From assembly GCF_900454535.1 (NCBI RefSeq), contig NZ_UGSP01000001.1:1919501-1983500 (forward strand): a DNA stretch of 64,000 nt, written 5' to 3'. Positions 41,018-50,938 of the stretch are shown one piece after another (the first letter of the stretch is position 1; each line of letters opens with the position of its first letter). Under the pieces are notes generated by a model. That model saw only the letters and a program-made list of their open reading frames with translations, searched no databases and was not told where the DNA came from. Position numbers and translations under genes: made by a program. Source of the DNA: Avibacterium avium (GTDB lineage Bacteria; Pseudomonadota; Gammaproteobacteria; Enterobacterales; Pasteurellaceae).

Positions 41018-42562
41018 ATGTCATCATTTAAACTTCCTAGTATTTTGCCAAGTGCGGTGCTTTTTTGCGCAATTTTTTCCTTAACCAGTTGCGATCAGCC
41101 AAAACAGGTTACGATCCCTAATTCCGCACCAACACAAACACCTACCACTGAGCCTGAAGTGCGTATTCCCCACTTAGTGCGCGGTGTTTATGGCGATTTA
41201 GTGATCTCTCCAGAAAAATTGCAAAATGATGAACAAGCAAATTTTTTGCGTGATATTTTAGAAGGCTTGGTGATTTACGATCCGCACGGCAATGTGATCC
41301 CTGCCGTTGCACAGAGCTGGCAAACGAAAGATAACAAGGTTTGGACATTCACCTTGCGTGAATCGGCAAAATGGTCAAATGGCTTGCCTGTAACAGCCGA
41401 TGATTTCGTGCAAAGCTGGCGAAAATTAGCCACCTCAAACAGTCCGCTAAAAGAATACTTAGCCTTTATCAATCTTCAACAGGCCGCGGAAGTTCTGCAA
41501 GGTAAAGCCGATGTGGAACAGCTCGGCATACAAGCCTTATCCCCACAACAATTACAAATCCGCTTAGAAAAAGCCACGCCCCATTTGCCTGCAATGTTGG
41601 CGCACCCTGCCTTATTACCGCAGTATTTTGGCGAACAGCAAGGCTTTGTGAGCAATGGTGCGTATTATGTGAAAAATCAGCAAGGTGATGAAATTCATCT
41701 AGCGCAAAATCCTTACTATTGGCAAGCTGAGAAGGTCGCCTTTTCCTTGGTTGATTATAAAAAACTCACGCCAAACCAAGACTTAACGGGCATTGATATT
41801 GTTGCTAATCCCAAACAAAGCAATGTGCAAGCCACCTATTTGCCAAAACTTTGTACTTATTACTACGAATTTAATTTTAACGATCCAAGGCTAGCCAAAA
41901 GTGCGGTGCGAAAATCCTTAGTTTTTCTCGCTTCTGCACGAAATTTAGTGCGTGGCGAACAGCAGGCGCGTCTTGCTAGCAATCATTTTCTGCCCCAATC
42001 AATGCAAGGCGAACCTGAAAATGCGTGGTCGCCTGTGTTAGTGGAACAGCTTTTACAGCAAAATGGTATCACTGAAAAATCCCCACTGGTGTTGCGTTTA
42101 ACCTTTGATCAAGAGGGATTTAATCACACCATTGGACAACGTTTAGTGCAAATGTGGTCGCAATCAGATCTCATTCATATTCAGGCTGATCCCGTGCCTT
42201 GGCAAACCTTGCTAGAAAAACGTGCCAAAGGGGATTTCCAAATTATTCGCTCAGGCTGGTGCGCCGATTACAACGATCCTTCTGCATTTTTGATGAATTT
42301 TTATTCCAAAAGCCCAGACAATAAATCCGCTTATCACAATGAAAAAGTGGACGCACTGCTAGAGCAAAGTTTACAACCAATTTCTACGCAAAAACGCACC
42401 GCACTTTATCAACAAGTTAGCCAATTATTACAGCAAGATAATGTGGTTTTGCCCGTTTTTCAGTACACAACCCCAATTTATCTTAGCCCCAACTTACAAG
42501 GCATTGATAAACAAAATCCGACTAATGTGATTTATAGTAAAGATGTGAAACAAGAAAATTAA
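41018..42562 (+). CDS. OppA-like peptide-binding lipoprotein
   Basis: This is a solute-binding protein of the SBP_bac_5 family (OppA/SapA-like), expected to bind peptides in the periplasm. From the ATG at 41018 (MSSFKLPSILPSAVLF) it has a lipoprotein signal with lipobox LTSC, then a Pro/Thr-rich linker. The body contains the family phrases ILEGLVIYDPHGNVIPAVA and WTFTLRESAKWSNGLPVTADDFVQSW. No permease or ATPase genes are adjacent. It resembles Haemophilus HI_0213, which also neighbours prlC. The peptide preference is unknown. Confidence 0.85.
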   Translation: MSSFKLPSILPSAVLFCAIFSLTSCDQPKQVTIPNSAPTQTPTTEPEVRIPHLVRGVYGDLVISPEKLQNDEQANFLRDILEGLVIYDPHGNVIPAVAQSWQTKDNKVWTFTLRESAKWSNGLPVTADDFVQSWRKLATSNSPLKEYLAFINLQQAAEVLQGKADVEQLGIQALSPQQLQIRLEKATPHLPAMLAHPALLPQYFGEQQGFVSNGAYYVKNQQGDEIHLAQNPYYWQAEKVAFSLVDYKKLTPNQDLTGIDIVANPKQSNVQATYLPKLCTYYYEFNFNDPRLAKSAVRKSLVFLASARNLVRGEQQARLASNHFLPQSMQGEPENAWSPVLVEQLLQQNGITEKSPLVLRLTFDQEGFNHTIGQRLVQMWSQSDLIHIQADPVPWQTLLEKRAKGDFQIIRSGWCADYNDPSAFLMNFYSKSPDNKSAYHNEKVDALLEQSLQPISTQKRTALYQQVSQLLQQDNVVLPVFQYTTPIYLSPNLQGIDKQNPTNVIYSKDVKQEN

Positions 42563-42591
42563 GACATTGAAAAATGCCTTGAATAGACTTA

Positions 42592-42636
42592 CAATACAAG
42601 AAAGAGGCGAGCAATTCGCCCGCCTCTTGGTTGGTT
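42592..42636. terminator. Hairpin terminator shared by the OppA-like gene and the small ORF on the minus strand
   Basis: GAGGCGAG and CTCGCCTC-type arms around AATT (about 42604-42627), with one bulge, form a strong stem. On the minus strand it is followed by TTTCTTG. On the plus strand it lies shortly after the OppA-like stop. Confidence 0.6.
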
Positions 42637-42638
42637 GT

Positions 42639-42713
42639 CTATCTTGCGATAGTGGTATCTGCGGTCAGCAGCAGAATGATCAATAGGATTAAAATTAACC
42701 TATATAACCTCAC
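42639..42713 (-). CDS. Small hydrophobic 24-residue ORF, candidate type I toxin
   Basis: A GTG at 42713 starts a 24-residue frame read as MRLYRLILILLIILLLT, then ADTTIAR. This is a single hydrophobic segment with two N-terminal arginines and a short polar tail, the layout of Ibs/Ldr-type toxic peptides. AGGAGG lies about nine bases upstream. A 5-codon ATG frame overlaps the start in another frame. The Shine-Dalgarno can pair with ATCCTCC 20 bases upstream (see 42718-42786). The family is not recognised with certainty. It could also be a leader peptide or non-coding. Confidence 0.45.
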   Translation of the reverse strand: MRLYRLILILLIILLLTADTTIAR

Positions 42714-42717
42714 GCAT

Positions 42718-42786
42718 AATCACCTCCTTAGATTAGTCAAATTTAGGAGGATGTAGCTAACCCGAGTGCCAGTCGGGTTTGCTACA
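42718..42786 (-). ncRNA. Structured leader of the small ORF: anti-SD hairpin plus stable upstream stem
   Basis: Read on the minus strand, TGTAGCAAACCCGAC pairs with a matching 3' arm ending GTTAGCTACA (42752-42786). Then TCCTCC pairs with AGGAGG, extended by flanking A/T pairs (42721-42750). The second hairpin buries the ribosome site of the small ORF. A TATACT box lies upstream at about 42811-42816 in front of these stems, but no good -35 was found. Confidence 0.45.
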
Positions 42787-42814
42787 ACACCCGACCAACC
42801 GTTAAGAAGTATAT

Positions 42815-42845
42815 CAAAAAAACCGCCTTTCGGCGGTTTTTTATT
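42815..42845. terminator. Terminator after mrcB
   Basis: AAAACCGCC and GGCGGTTTT with a 4-base loop form a perfect stem followed on the minus strand by TTTTTTT. It is also a good terminator on the plus strand. Confidence 0.85.
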
Positions 42846-42858
42846 GCTTAGCTAATAC

Positions 42859-45237
42859 TTAATTGGCTGGTACTGCCTCTTCCACTGGAGCGGGCTGAGA
42901 GCCTGAGGTTGAGGGTTTTAACACGTCCCATAGGCTTTGTCGTTTCGGTTCTGGAGCGACTTCTCTTGGTGCGGAGCAGAAAGATTGGTTACGCTCTGCC
43001 CACACTGGGATTTGCCGTGCGCTGCTGCAATCCCAACCGCCATAGCTATTAATGCCGACCCATTTAATGCCAGCTGGGGTTGATGGGCGTAAGGTTTTCG
43101 CTTGCGTGCGTTGAAGATAGTTTTTATACACCTGCAATGCACCTGTTGCGCCTGTTAATCGCGTTTCGCCATTATCATCACGGCCAAGCCAAACGGTGGC
43201 AACATTTTCACCGTCAATCCCCACAAACCAAGTATCGCGCGCAGAGTTTGTCGTCCCTGTTTTACCCGCTAGACGTAAATGAGCAAATTGATTTTGCAAA
43301 CTGCGCGCCGTACCGCGTTCTACGGTTTGTTGCATTGCAAAAAGGGTTTCATAAGCGGCTTGCGCTGGCACAACTTGTTCTGGTTGCATTGGGCGCTGAT
43401 AAATAAGTTCCCCTTGCTGATTCGTAATGCTATCAATGGTGGCAAGAGGAATATTTGCCCCTTGGTTTGCAATAGTTTGGAACAATTTCGTTACTTCATA
43501 AGGAGAGATCGAATAAGATCCCAACAACATCGCTGGCACTTTTGGAATTTTCACTTTATCCCAGCCCATCGCTTTTTGGGTTTCAATCACTTTGCTTAAG
43601 CCCACTTTCATTCCGATATTCACCGTTGGAATGTTTAATGAGCGAGCGAGCGCGTCCATTAACATCACCGAGCCACTATAACGGCGATCGTAGTTGCGTG
43701 GCTGCCAAGGCGGGCTGCCTTTGGTGCGAATAGTAATCGGCTGATTTTGAATTGGCGTATTTAAACGAAATTCGCTCGGTTCAGTAAGTGCGGTCAAATA
43801 AATTGAAGGTTTTACTAATGAGCCAATTTGTCGTCTGGCATTTAACGCTCGGTTAAAGCCTGCATAGTTGGTTTGCAGACCGCCCACAATGGCTTTGATT
43901 TCACCATTGCGATAATCCGCCACGATCATTGCGGATTCTAAATAAGGATTTTTATATTTTAACTGTAATTCAGAAACCGCATTAATCACCGCTTGTTCTG
44001 CATAGTGCTGCTGTTTAATATCCAAGGTAGAAAAAATGCGTGTGCCAGATAAACTGCTCGCCCGATTTTCGCCTAACTGCTGACGAAGTTCTGCCTGTAA
44101 GGTTTGAATAAAGGCTGGATATTTACGGTTAATTTGCCCACGTTTTTGCACGCCAAGAGGGCGTTTGCTCAACATATCGTAAAGTTCTTGCCCAATCACT
44201 TTGTGTTCAAGCAATAAACGCAACACCACATTACGGCGTTCAAGGGCATTTTCAGGATTACGCCAAGGATTATACAGCGAAGGGCCTTTCACCATTCCCA
44301 CCAATAAGGCAATTTGATCCAAATTAATTTCACGAATTGAGCGACCAAAATAAAAATGGCTCGCTAATTCAAAACCGTGAATTTGCGTGTTGCCGTTTTG
44401 CCCGAGATAAATTTCGTTGAGATAGGTTTCTAAAATGCGGTTTTTGTCATAACGCCAATCTAAAATCAACGCCATCAAGGCTTCGTTGATTTTTCTTGTA
44501 AAGGTGCGTTCGTTAGAAAGGAAAAGATTTTTAACCAACTGCTGCGTTAAGGTACTTCCGCCCTGCACGCGATGACCTGCCTGAAAATTTGCCACCATCG
44601 CCCTTGCAATGCCTAAAGGGCTTATGCCTTCGTGTTCGTAAAAGCGGCGATCTTCGGTTAAAAGTAAGGTATCAATCAATAATCTTGGGTAATTTTGCAA
44701 AGAAAGGGTTAAGCGCTCTTCTTTTTCTGATTGCAACATTGCGATTAATTTTGGCGCGAGCGGAAATTCATCAATGGCTTTCACATTCACCAAATCTTCG
44801 ATCACCGCTAATTTATTGTCTTTAAAGCGTAAGCGAAAAACACGCTGCGCTTCAGGTTGAACAGGAAATGGAAAAGCGCCACGCAACAAAACAATGGTGT
44901 TGTCTTCAATTTTGAAATCCCCTGGTGCAGCCACCATTGTGGTTTGGCGATAATCATTTTCGAGCAGGCGTTGCTTCACTTGTTCAAGGCTAAGATCATC
45001 GCTTAAACGAATGGATTCAATACGGCTATACACTTCCGCTGGCAGCTGCCAGATTTGTCCGTCCATTTTGGAGCGAATTTGCCCGTCTAAATAAATGCCA
45101 TAAAAAATGATGTAACACACCACGACAAACGCAACTTTTAGCAAAAAATTACGCAAACGCTTTTTACGTGAGGGCTTGCCCGTTTTATTTGTTTCAGCCG
45201 TTGGTTGTGTTTCTGGCGTTGAGTTACTTTCTGACAT
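42859..45237 (-). CDS. mrcB: Penicillin-binding protein 1B (bifunctional)
   Basis: PBP1b polymerises glycan strands and cross-links peptides in the periplasm. The 792 residues have a basic cytosolic tail, one membrane anchor (VAFVVVCYIIFYGIYL), and a UB2H-type region. The transglycosylase has its catalytic Glu in LLTEDRRFYEHEGIS and the motif QGGSTLTQQLVKNLF. The transpeptidase has SLVK (active serine), SLN (SLNIPTVNIG) and KTGT (GKTGTTNSARD). It is transcribed away from yacL and erpA on the same strand and ends at a strong terminator. Confidence 0.96.
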   Translation of the reverse strand: MSESNSTPETQPTAETNKTGKPSRKKRLRNFLLKVAFVVVCYIIFYGIYLDGQIRSKMDGQIWQLPAEVYSRIESIRLSDDLSLEQVKQRLLENDYRQTTMVAAPGDFKIEDNTIVLLRGAFPFPVQPEAQRVFRLRFKDNKLAVIEDLVNVKAIDEFPLAPKLIAMLQSEKEERLTLSLQNYPRLLIDTLLLTEDRRFYEHEGISPLGIARAMVANFQAGHRVQGGSTLTQQLVKNLFLSNERTFTRKINEALMALILDWRYDKNRILETYLNEIYLGQNGNTQIHGFELASHFYFGRSIREINLDQIALLVGMVKGPSLYNPWRNPENALERRNVVLRLLLEHKVIGQELYDMLSKRPLGVQKRGQINRKYPAFIQTLQAELRQQLGENRASSLSGTRIFSTLDIKQQHYAEQAVINAVSELQLKYKNPYLESAMIVADYRNGEIKAIVGGLQTNYAGFNRALNARRQIGSLVKPSIYLTALTEPSEFRLNTPIQNQPITIRTKGSPPWQPRNYDRRYSGSVMLMDALARSLNIPTVNIGMKVGLSKVIETQKAMGWDKVKIPKVPAMLLGSYSISPYEVTKLFQTIANQGANIPLATIDSITNQQGELIYQRPMQPEQVVPAQAAYETLFAMQQTVERGTARSLQNQFAHLRLAGKTGTTNSARDTWFVGIDGENVATVWLGRDDNGETRLTGATGALQVYKNYLQRTQAKTLRPSTPAGIKWVGINSYGGWDCSSARQIPVWAERNQSFCSAPREVAPEPKRQSLWDVLKPSTSGSQPAPVEEAVPAN

Positions 45238-45270
45238 TGCTCTGTTATACCTAGTTATCTGGCCCGAACC

Positions 45271-45630
45271 TTAGCGGTTAAAGGATAAATAAGATTGTAA
45301 AAACTGCTCAAAATCTTCCAAACCACAAAAAGCTAAACTTTCTTCATCATAATAATGGAAATCTTGCTCAAGTTCTTGCTGTTCATCAATAGAAAGATTA
45401 TTCGCGCGCACCATCACTTCATCTGCGCTGATAAATACACTGTATTCTGCACCGAGCAATTTAAAATCCTGCATTGGCGCTTGGCGTGCTTGATTGATAA
45501 GAGAAAGTGCGGTGGAAATTAGCTGAGAATTTGACCGCACTTCTGTATTAAGCCAATTTGCCAAGGCTTCGTGTCCCATTGAACACTTGGCTGAAATTTG
45601 TCCGCCTTGGGCAAAAAATTGATAATCCAT
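45271..45630 (-). CDS. yacL: YacL/UPF0231 family protein
   Basis: This is a small acidic cytoplasmic protein of a conserved family with no assigned function. From the ATG at 45630 (MDYQFFAQGG) it has 119 residues. Family landmarks are CSMGHEALANWLN, DEVMVRANNLSI and HYYDEESLAFCGLEDF. The frame is open to 45672, but the extension overlaps erpA and is not conserved. It starts 13 bases after the erpA stop, so the two are probably co-transcribed. Confidence 0.88.
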   Translation of the reverse strand: MDYQFFAQGGQISAKCSMGHEALANWLNTEVRSNSQLISTALSLINQARQAPMQDFKLLGAEYSVFISADEVMVRANNLSIDEQQELEQDFHYYDEESLAFCGLEDFEQFLQSYLSFNR

Positions 45631-45643
45631 TTTGCGAATTGGG

Positions 45644-45988
45644 TTAGATGCTGAAAGATGAACCGCAACCACAAGTGGTTGTGGCGTTAGGGTTATTTAC
45701 CACAAAACGCGAGCCTTCCAGCCCTTCGGTATAATCCACCGTGCCGCCAATTAAATATTGCAAACTCATTGGATCAATCACTAACTGCACACCAGAATTC
45801 TCAATGGTGAGATCGCCCTCGTTTACTTTTTCATCAAAAGTAAAGCCATATTGGAAACCGCTACAACCGCCGCCTGTGATATAAACGCGTAATTTAAGCT
45901 CGCTATTTTCTTCTTCTGTGATCAAGGCTTTTACTTTATTAGCCGCCGCATCGGTAAAGGTTAAAGGGATTGCCATATCTGTCATCAT
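45644..45988 (-). CDS. erpA: Iron-sulfur cluster insertion protein ErpA
   Basis: ErpA is an A-type carrier that delivers Fe-S clusters to apoproteins, including those of isoprenoid synthesis. The 114-residue protein has the three cluster cysteines: C42 in [12 protein letters not shown], and C106 and C108 in the terminal CGCGSSFSI. The start may be the first Met or the Met5 that begins [16 protein letters not shown]. It diverges from map. Confidence 0.94.
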   Translation of the reverse strand: MMTDMAIPLTFTDAAANKVKALITEEENSELKLRVYITGGGCSGFQYGFTFDEKVNEGDLTIENSGVQLVIDPMSLQYLIGGTVDYTEGLEGSRFVVNNPNATTTCGCGSSFSI

Positions 45989-46123
45989 TTATCTCGCTTC
46001 TATCCTTGTAAATTGTAAGTTGGCTATTATCTAATAACCAAGTAAACCATTCAAGAATTTATCAAGGATTTTTCCACGTAAAGGTGGTAAAATAGCGCAC
46101 AAAATTTTTGTCAAGGAGAAGTT

Positions 46124-46927
46124 ATGGCAATTCCAATTAGAACAGAACAAGAAATCGAAAAACTGCGCGAAGCCTGCAAATTGGCTTCAGACGTGTTAGT
46201 AATGATCGAACCCTATGTGAAAGCAGGCGTTACCACAGGGGAATTAGATCGCATTTGCCACGAGTATATGGTGGAACAACAAAAAGTAATCCCTGCTTGC
46301 TTAGGCTATCACGGCTTCCCGAAAGCCACTTGTATTTCCATTAACGAAGTAGTGTGCCACGGCATTCCAAGTGAAGGAAAACAGCTAAAAAACGGTGATA
46401 TTGTGAACATTGATGTTACCGTGATCAAAGATGGCTACTACGGCGATAATTCCAAAATGTTTATCGTTGGCGAACCAAGCATTCGCAGCAAAAAATTAGT
46501 GGACGCCACCCAAGAAGCCCTATATATCGGTTTACGCACGGTCAAACCGGGGATTCGCTTAAGAGAAATCGGCAAAGCAATCCAAAAATATGCGGAATCG
46601 CAAGGCTTTAGCGTGGTGCGTGAATATTGCGGACACGGTATCGGCACAGAATTTCACAACGATCCACAAGTGCTACATTATGACGGTGATGACGGCGGTG
46701 TGATCCTGAAAGAAGGAATGGTGTTCACCATTGAACCGATGATCAACGCCGGCAAACGTGAAGTACGCCTAATGGGCGATGGTTGGACAGTAAAAACCAA
46801 AGATCGCAGCCATTCCGCACAATTTGAGCATCAAATTGTTGTTACCGCCGATGGCTGTGAAGTAATGACTATCCGCGAGGAAGAAGAAAAAGCAGGACGC
46901 ATTCAGCGTTTTATGGTGAATGCGTAA
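46124..46927 (+). CDS. map: Methionine aminopeptidase
   Basis: Map removes the initiator methionine from new proteins. The 267-residue type I enzyme is the usual length. The metal-ligand segments are NIDVTVIKDGYYGDNSKMF (two Asp), CGHGIGTEFH (His), FTIEPMI (Glu) and QFEHQIVVT (Glu), with the substrate histidine in LGYHGFPKATC. An AAGGAGA site precedes the ATG. An IS110 transposase follows on the opposite strand. Confidence 0.97.
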   Translation: MAIPIRTEQEIEKLREACKLASDVLVMIEPYVKAGVTTGELDRICHEYMVEQQKVIPACLGYHGFPKATCISINEVVCHGIPSEGKQLKNGDIVNIDVTVIKDGYYGDNSKMFIVGEPSIRSKKLVDATQEALYIGLRTVKPGIRLREIGKAIQKYAESQGFSVVREYCGHGIGTEFHNDPQVLHYDGDDGGVILKEGMVFTIEPMINAGKREVRLMGDGWTVKTKDRSHSAQFEHQIVVTADGCEVMTIREEEEKAGRIQRFMVNA

Positions 46928-47007
46928 TTTCTCCTAACCCCTCTTTTTCAAAGAAGGAATTGGTAGCAACTGTATTCCGCTAAAAAGCAAAAATACAAAT
47001 TCGTTAA

Positions 47008-47952
47008 TTAAAGCGCGTGAGCGTCCCATTGCGAGCCATCGCGGACAATCGCATTTAAAATGGTTAGAAGCTTACGCATACAGGCGTTAATCGCCACTTT
47101 GAACGCCTTACCATTAGCGCGTAAGCGTTCGTAAAATTGTTTGAGTTTAGGCTCAAAACGCACGCAAACAAATGTGGCCATATACAGCGCATTTCGCACG
47201 GCTTTGCGACCACCTGAACAGCGGCTTTTCCATTTGGTGTTACCGCTTTCTTTCGGATGTGGCGCAACGCCAACAAGCGAAGCAATTTGTTTATGTGTAT
47301 ATTGACCTAACTCAGGCAACATTGACATCAAAACGGCTATCGTTTGTGTGCCTAACCCTTTGATGTCTTTAAACTTTTTTATTGTATCGTCAAAATGTTT
47401 GAGATGATGTTCGATTTCACTATCCAGCTCATCAATACGCAGACTGAGATAGTCGATATGCTGCTCAACACTGAGTCGTTGTGTGGAATGGACTTGTTCA
47501 AGGCGGTTTTTCTCCGCGGAACGCATTTCAACAAGCTGATTACGGCGTGAAACAAGGGCTTCAAGCTGTTCTTGCTCGGGAGTCGGTGGTATGTAAAGCT
47601 GTTGCGCTACATTATCACGCATTGCGAGCATCTGGGCGTAAAAAGCCAACATTTTGGCGTCTTTATTGTCGGTTTTTGCTAGTGACTGCGACATCGCAAA
47701 CTGATTGGTTTGTCGCGGGTTGGCAATCACCACACGAAAGCCTGCGTGGTGGAGTGCTTTAGCTAATGGAAGTTCAAGCCCACCGGTGCTTTCAAGGACA
47801 ATTAAGTCCACACTGAAACGACGTAAATACTCAATGGTATGCGCAATCCCTTTCGGGTTGTTGGTTTCGGTCTTTGTTCGTTTTTGGTTAGAAAGCCCAA
47901 TGACGAAATGACGTTTAGCAACATCAATACCACAATAAGTTTGTTCATTCAT
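47008..47952 (-). CDS. IS110-family transposase
   Basis: IS110 enzymes are DEDD transposases that, unlike DDE enzymes, move elements without terminal inverted repeats. The 314-residue protein from the ATG at 47952 reads MNEQTYCGIDVAKRHFVIG. It shows the RuvC-like N-terminal domain (GIDVAKRHF, VLESTGGLELPLAKAL, KTDNKDAKMLAFYAQ), a coiled middle part, and the Transposase_20 domain with IKGLGTQTIAVLMSMLPELG and GVAPHPKESGNTKW. The reading frame is intact, so the element may be active. Element ends were not determined. It lies between map and glnD. Confidence 0.92.
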   Translation of the reverse strand: MNEQTYCGIDVAKRHFVIGLSNQKRTKTETNNPKGIAHTIEYLRRFSVDLIVLESTGGLELPLAKALHHAGFRVVIANPRQTNQFAMSQSLAKTDNKDAKMLAFYAQMLAMRDNVAQQLYIPPTPEQEQLEALVSRRNQLVEMRSAEKNRLEQVHSTQRLSVEQHIDYLSLRIDELDSEIEHHLKHFDDTIKKFKDIKGLGTQTIAVLMSMLPELGQYTHKQIASLVGVAPHPKESGNTKWKSRCSGGRKAVRNALYMATFVCVRFEPKLKQFYERLRANGKAFKVAINACMRKLLTILNAIVRDGSQWDAHAL

Positions 47953-47970
47953 CATTAACCTGCCTTGCAT

Positions 47971-48264
47971 TCGGGTTTAAGTCTGGCAACTGTTCGGTTT
48001 TTTGGTGAAATGTTATCTGCTCTCATTGCTACAACTCGGTTTGTTGCCTGGGGCGTATGCGAGATGCAGATAACAGAGTTTTGTTGCTATTTTATATTAA
48101 TTTTAATATACAAGGAGCGTATTGCATACGCCCCATAACCTCGAATAGGAAAATAAAAGGGCGTACGCAGTACGCCCCTACAATTTTGTTGAATTACCAA
48201 TGCCATGTAGGGACAGACCTGTGTGTCTGCCTGAAGCTGAATAGCCCCAAAGGAACAAGTCCAA
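47971..48264. repeat. Spacer between IS110 transposase and glnD with three short palindromic repeats
   Basis: No gene is supported. Three palindromes stand in a row: GCGTATTGCATACGC (48117-48131), GGGCGTACGCAGTACGCCC (48159-48177) and CAGACCTGTGTGTCTG (48214-48229). The first and third types recur in the wecA-sodA spacer at 56285-56999, so they belong to dispersed families. The non-coding part of the IS110 element probably takes up the stretch nearest the transposase. Confidence 0.65.
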
Positions 48265-50865
48265 ATGTTTACCTACTCGCCTACAATCCCACTCAGTATT
48301 CAATTCGTCAAACAGCAAAAAGATCAGCTGAAAAACCTTGAGCTTGCTGAGTTCCAGCAATCTTCCGTCTATCAATTACTGGAAAATCGTACAAAATTTT
48401 ATGACGATTTATTGCAACATCTTTGGACGCATTTTAGACTGGATCAACATCAGGATCTTAGCCTGATTGCGGTGGGCGGTTATGGGCGTGGGGAAATGTT
48501 TCCTTTGTCGGATTTGGATTTTTTGATTTTAACAAAATCGCAGCCTAGCGAAGAAATTCAACAACAAATCCGTGAGTTTGTGCAATTTTTATGGGATTGC
48601 GGTTTTGAAGTGGGACATTCTGTTCGCACCTTGACTGAATGCGAACAAGCTGGGCGAGAAGATATTTCTATCGCCACTAATTTGCTTGAAAGTCGTTATT
48701 TATGCGGTAATGAACAATTATTTGAAAAACTCACCGCACTTTTAATGCAACCTGATTTTTGGCGTCTGGCGGATTTTTATCAAGCCAAAATCGCCGAAAA
48801 AAATGCGCGCTATCAACGCTACAACAATACCAGTTATAACCTTGAACCTGACATAAAATACAGTCCCGGCGGTTTGCGTGATCTGCATTTGTTGTATTGG
48901 CTTGCCTTGCGCCACACGGGGGCAAAAAACTTGCAAGATATTTTGCAAACTGGCTTTATTTATCCTGAAGAATACGATTTATTGCAAGAAAAACAACAGT
49001 TTCTGTTTAAAGTGCGGTTCGCTTTACATTTAATTTTAACGCGTTACGACAACCGATTGTTATTTGATCGCCAAGTGAAAGTGAGCGAATTGCTCGGCTA
49101 TCAAGGGGAGGGCAATCAAGCAGTGGAAAAAATGATGAAAGCCTTTTTCCAAGCCTTACAAACCATTGCCACGCTCACTCACATTTTAACCAAGCATTAT
49201 CGTGAACATTTTATCGATAAGCCAAGCCAGCAAACTTGTTTTCCGCTGGATCGCCATTTTTACCTTGCCAATAACGCTATTTGCTTAACGCAGAAAGACT
49301 GTTTTCAGCAACAGCCTGACAGTATGCTCGATTTGTTTTTCTATCTGACCCAATATCCAACGGCGGAAATTCATTCCAGCACGTTACGCCAATTAATCCG
49401 CACGATCGAAACATTTCACGGCTATTTAAGCGAAAATGTGCAAGGTAGAGCAAAATTTTTACGCTTATTTGAACAGCCTCATTGCGTACAACGGGCTTTT
49501 TTACCAATGCACCAATACGGCGTGTTACGCATCTATTTACCGCAATGGCAGCACATTGAGGGGCTGATGCAATTTGATTTATTTCATAGCTATACTGTTG
49601 ACGAACATAGCTTGCGCGTAATGCAAAAATTAGAAAGTTTTACCCAGCCAGAAAGCCAAACCGCGCACCCGATTTGTTATGCCATTTTTGCCCGATTATC
49701 ACAGCGCACTTTGCTTTATCTCGCTGGATTATTCCACGATATTGCCAAAGGTCGTGGTGGTGATCACGCTGAACTTGGCGCGCAAGATATGGCGGATTTT
49801 GCTCGGTTACACGGCTTTTCGAGCCAAGAGAGTGAATTAATGCAATGGCTTGTGGCGCAGCATTTATTGATGTCCGTTACGGCACAACGGCGCGATATTG
49901 ACGATCCCAATATTGTCCTTGCCTTTGCCGAAGAAGTGAAAACCCAGCAACGCCTTGATTTGCTAACTTGTTTAACCGTGGCAGATATTTGTGCCACCAA
50001 CGAAACCCTTTGGAATAGCTGGAAACGTTCTTTATTAACAAGACTTTATCAGTCCACCACGGCGCAATTTAATTTAGGAATGGCCAGCTTGTTGGATAAT
50101 CAAGATAAAATCGTCCAGCATAAAAATCAGGCTTTGGCTTTATTGCAAAAAGCCCAGCCCGAGCTTGTGCAAGACGCGATTGAACAATTATGGCAGACTT
50201 TCCCACCAGATTATTTTTTACGCAACAATCCACAGCAAATTAGCTGGCATACTGGGCTAATCGCCGAAAGCCGCAAGCAAAGTGCGGGGCAAAATGTGGT
50301 AAAAATTAGTAATCGTTTTTCCTCAGGTGGCACGGAAGTGTTTATTCATTGTGAAGATCAAGCCAACCTGTTCCATAAAGTGGTGAGTACCATTGGCGCG
50401 AAATGTTTTAGTATTCACGATGCGCAAATTCTCACGGCGGAAGACGGTAAGGTGTTCGATAGTTTTATTGTAACTGAATTAGATGGTTCGCTTGCCAAAT
50501 TTGATCGCCGCCGTGAGCTAGAACACGCCCTGCAAAAAGCCTTAAGCACAAACAAAATCGCCAAAGTCAGCACGATGAAAAATCATCTACTTAAGCCATT
50601 TCGGGTAAAAACCGAAGTGCGATTCTTGCATTTGGCCAAAACCACGCACACAGAAATAGAGCTATTCGCCTTGGATAAAGCGGGGCTTTTGGCAGAAATC
50701 AGCCAAATTTTCACCGCACTTCAGCTTAATATTCAAAATGCCAAAATCACCACCATTGGCGAAAAAGCAGAAGATTTCTTTATTTTAACTAATCGCGATG
50801 GCAAGGCGCTGTCGGAGCAAGAAAGACAACATTTAAGTGAAGAATTAATTAAAAATTTAAAATAA
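48265..50865 (+). CDS. glnD: PII uridylyltransferase/uridylyl-removing enzyme
   Basis: GlnD senses glutamine and uridylylates PII at Y51 or removes the group. The 866 residues hold the nucleotidyltransferase site [19 protein letters not shown], the linked NTase C-region, an HD hydrolase domain with [17 protein letters not shown], and two C-terminal ACT domains (starting near [17 protein letters not shown] and [18 protein letters not shown]). AAAGGAA precedes the ATG by eight bases. Its substrate GlnB is encoded at 4549-4887. It is separated from map by an IS110 insertion. Confidence 0.96.
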   Translation: MFTYSPTIPLSIQFVKQQKDQLKNLELAEFQQSSVYQLLENRTKFYDDLLQHLWTHFRLDQHQDLSLIAVGGYGRGEMFPLSDLDFLILTKSQPSEEIQQQIREFVQFLWDCGFEVGHSVRTLTECEQAGREDISIATNLLESRYLCGNEQLFEKLTALLMQPDFWRLADFYQAKIAEKNARYQRYNNTSYNLEPDIKYSPGGLRDLHLLYWLALRHTGAKNLQDILQTGFIYPEEYDLLQEKQQFLFKVRFALHLILTRYDNRLLFDRQVKVSELLGYQGEGNQAVEKMMKAFFQALQTIATLTHILTKHYREHFIDKPSQQTCFPLDRHFYLANNAICLTQKDCFQQQPDSMLDLFFYLTQYPTAEIHSSTLRQLIRTIETFHGYLSENVQGRAKFLRLFEQPHCVQRAFLPMHQYGVLRIYLPQWQHIEGLMQFDLFHSYTVDEHSLRVMQKLESFTQPESQTAHPICYAIFARLSQRTLLYLAGLFHDIAKGRGGDHAELGAQDMADFARLHGFSSQESELMQWLVAQHLLMSVTAQRRDIDDPNIVLAFAEEVKTQQRLDLLTCLTVADICATNETLWNSWKRSLLTRLYQSTTAQFNLGMASLLDNQDKIVQHKNQALALLQKAQPELVQDAIEQLWQTFPPDYFLRNNPQQISWHTGLIAESRKQSAGQNVVKISNRFSSGGTEVFIHCEDQANLFHKVVSTIGAKCFSIHDAQILTAEDGKVFDSFIVTELDGSLAKFDRRRELEHALQKALSTNKIAKVSTMKNHLLKPFRVKTEVRFLHLAKTTHTEIELFALDKAGLLAEISQIFTALQLNIQNAKITTIGEKAEDFFILTNRDGKALSEQERQHLSEELIKNLK

Positions 50866-50938
50866 TGGCTATATTTTAAACGAGTTTAGCCGTACAATTC
50901 GCACTTTATTTTATTTTTATCAAAGGAAACACATAACG

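Noticed and set aside
42601-42860. tRNA, tmRNA or SRP RNA in the hairpin-rich spacer before mrcB
   Set aside because: No cloverleaf, CCA end, tag-peptide region or SRP loop could be found; the stems fit a small-ORF leader and terminators.
48057-48341. Plus-strand open frame of 94 codons before glnD
   Set aside because: It runs through palindromic repeats, overlaps the glnD start in another frame, and has no ribosome site or family resemblance.
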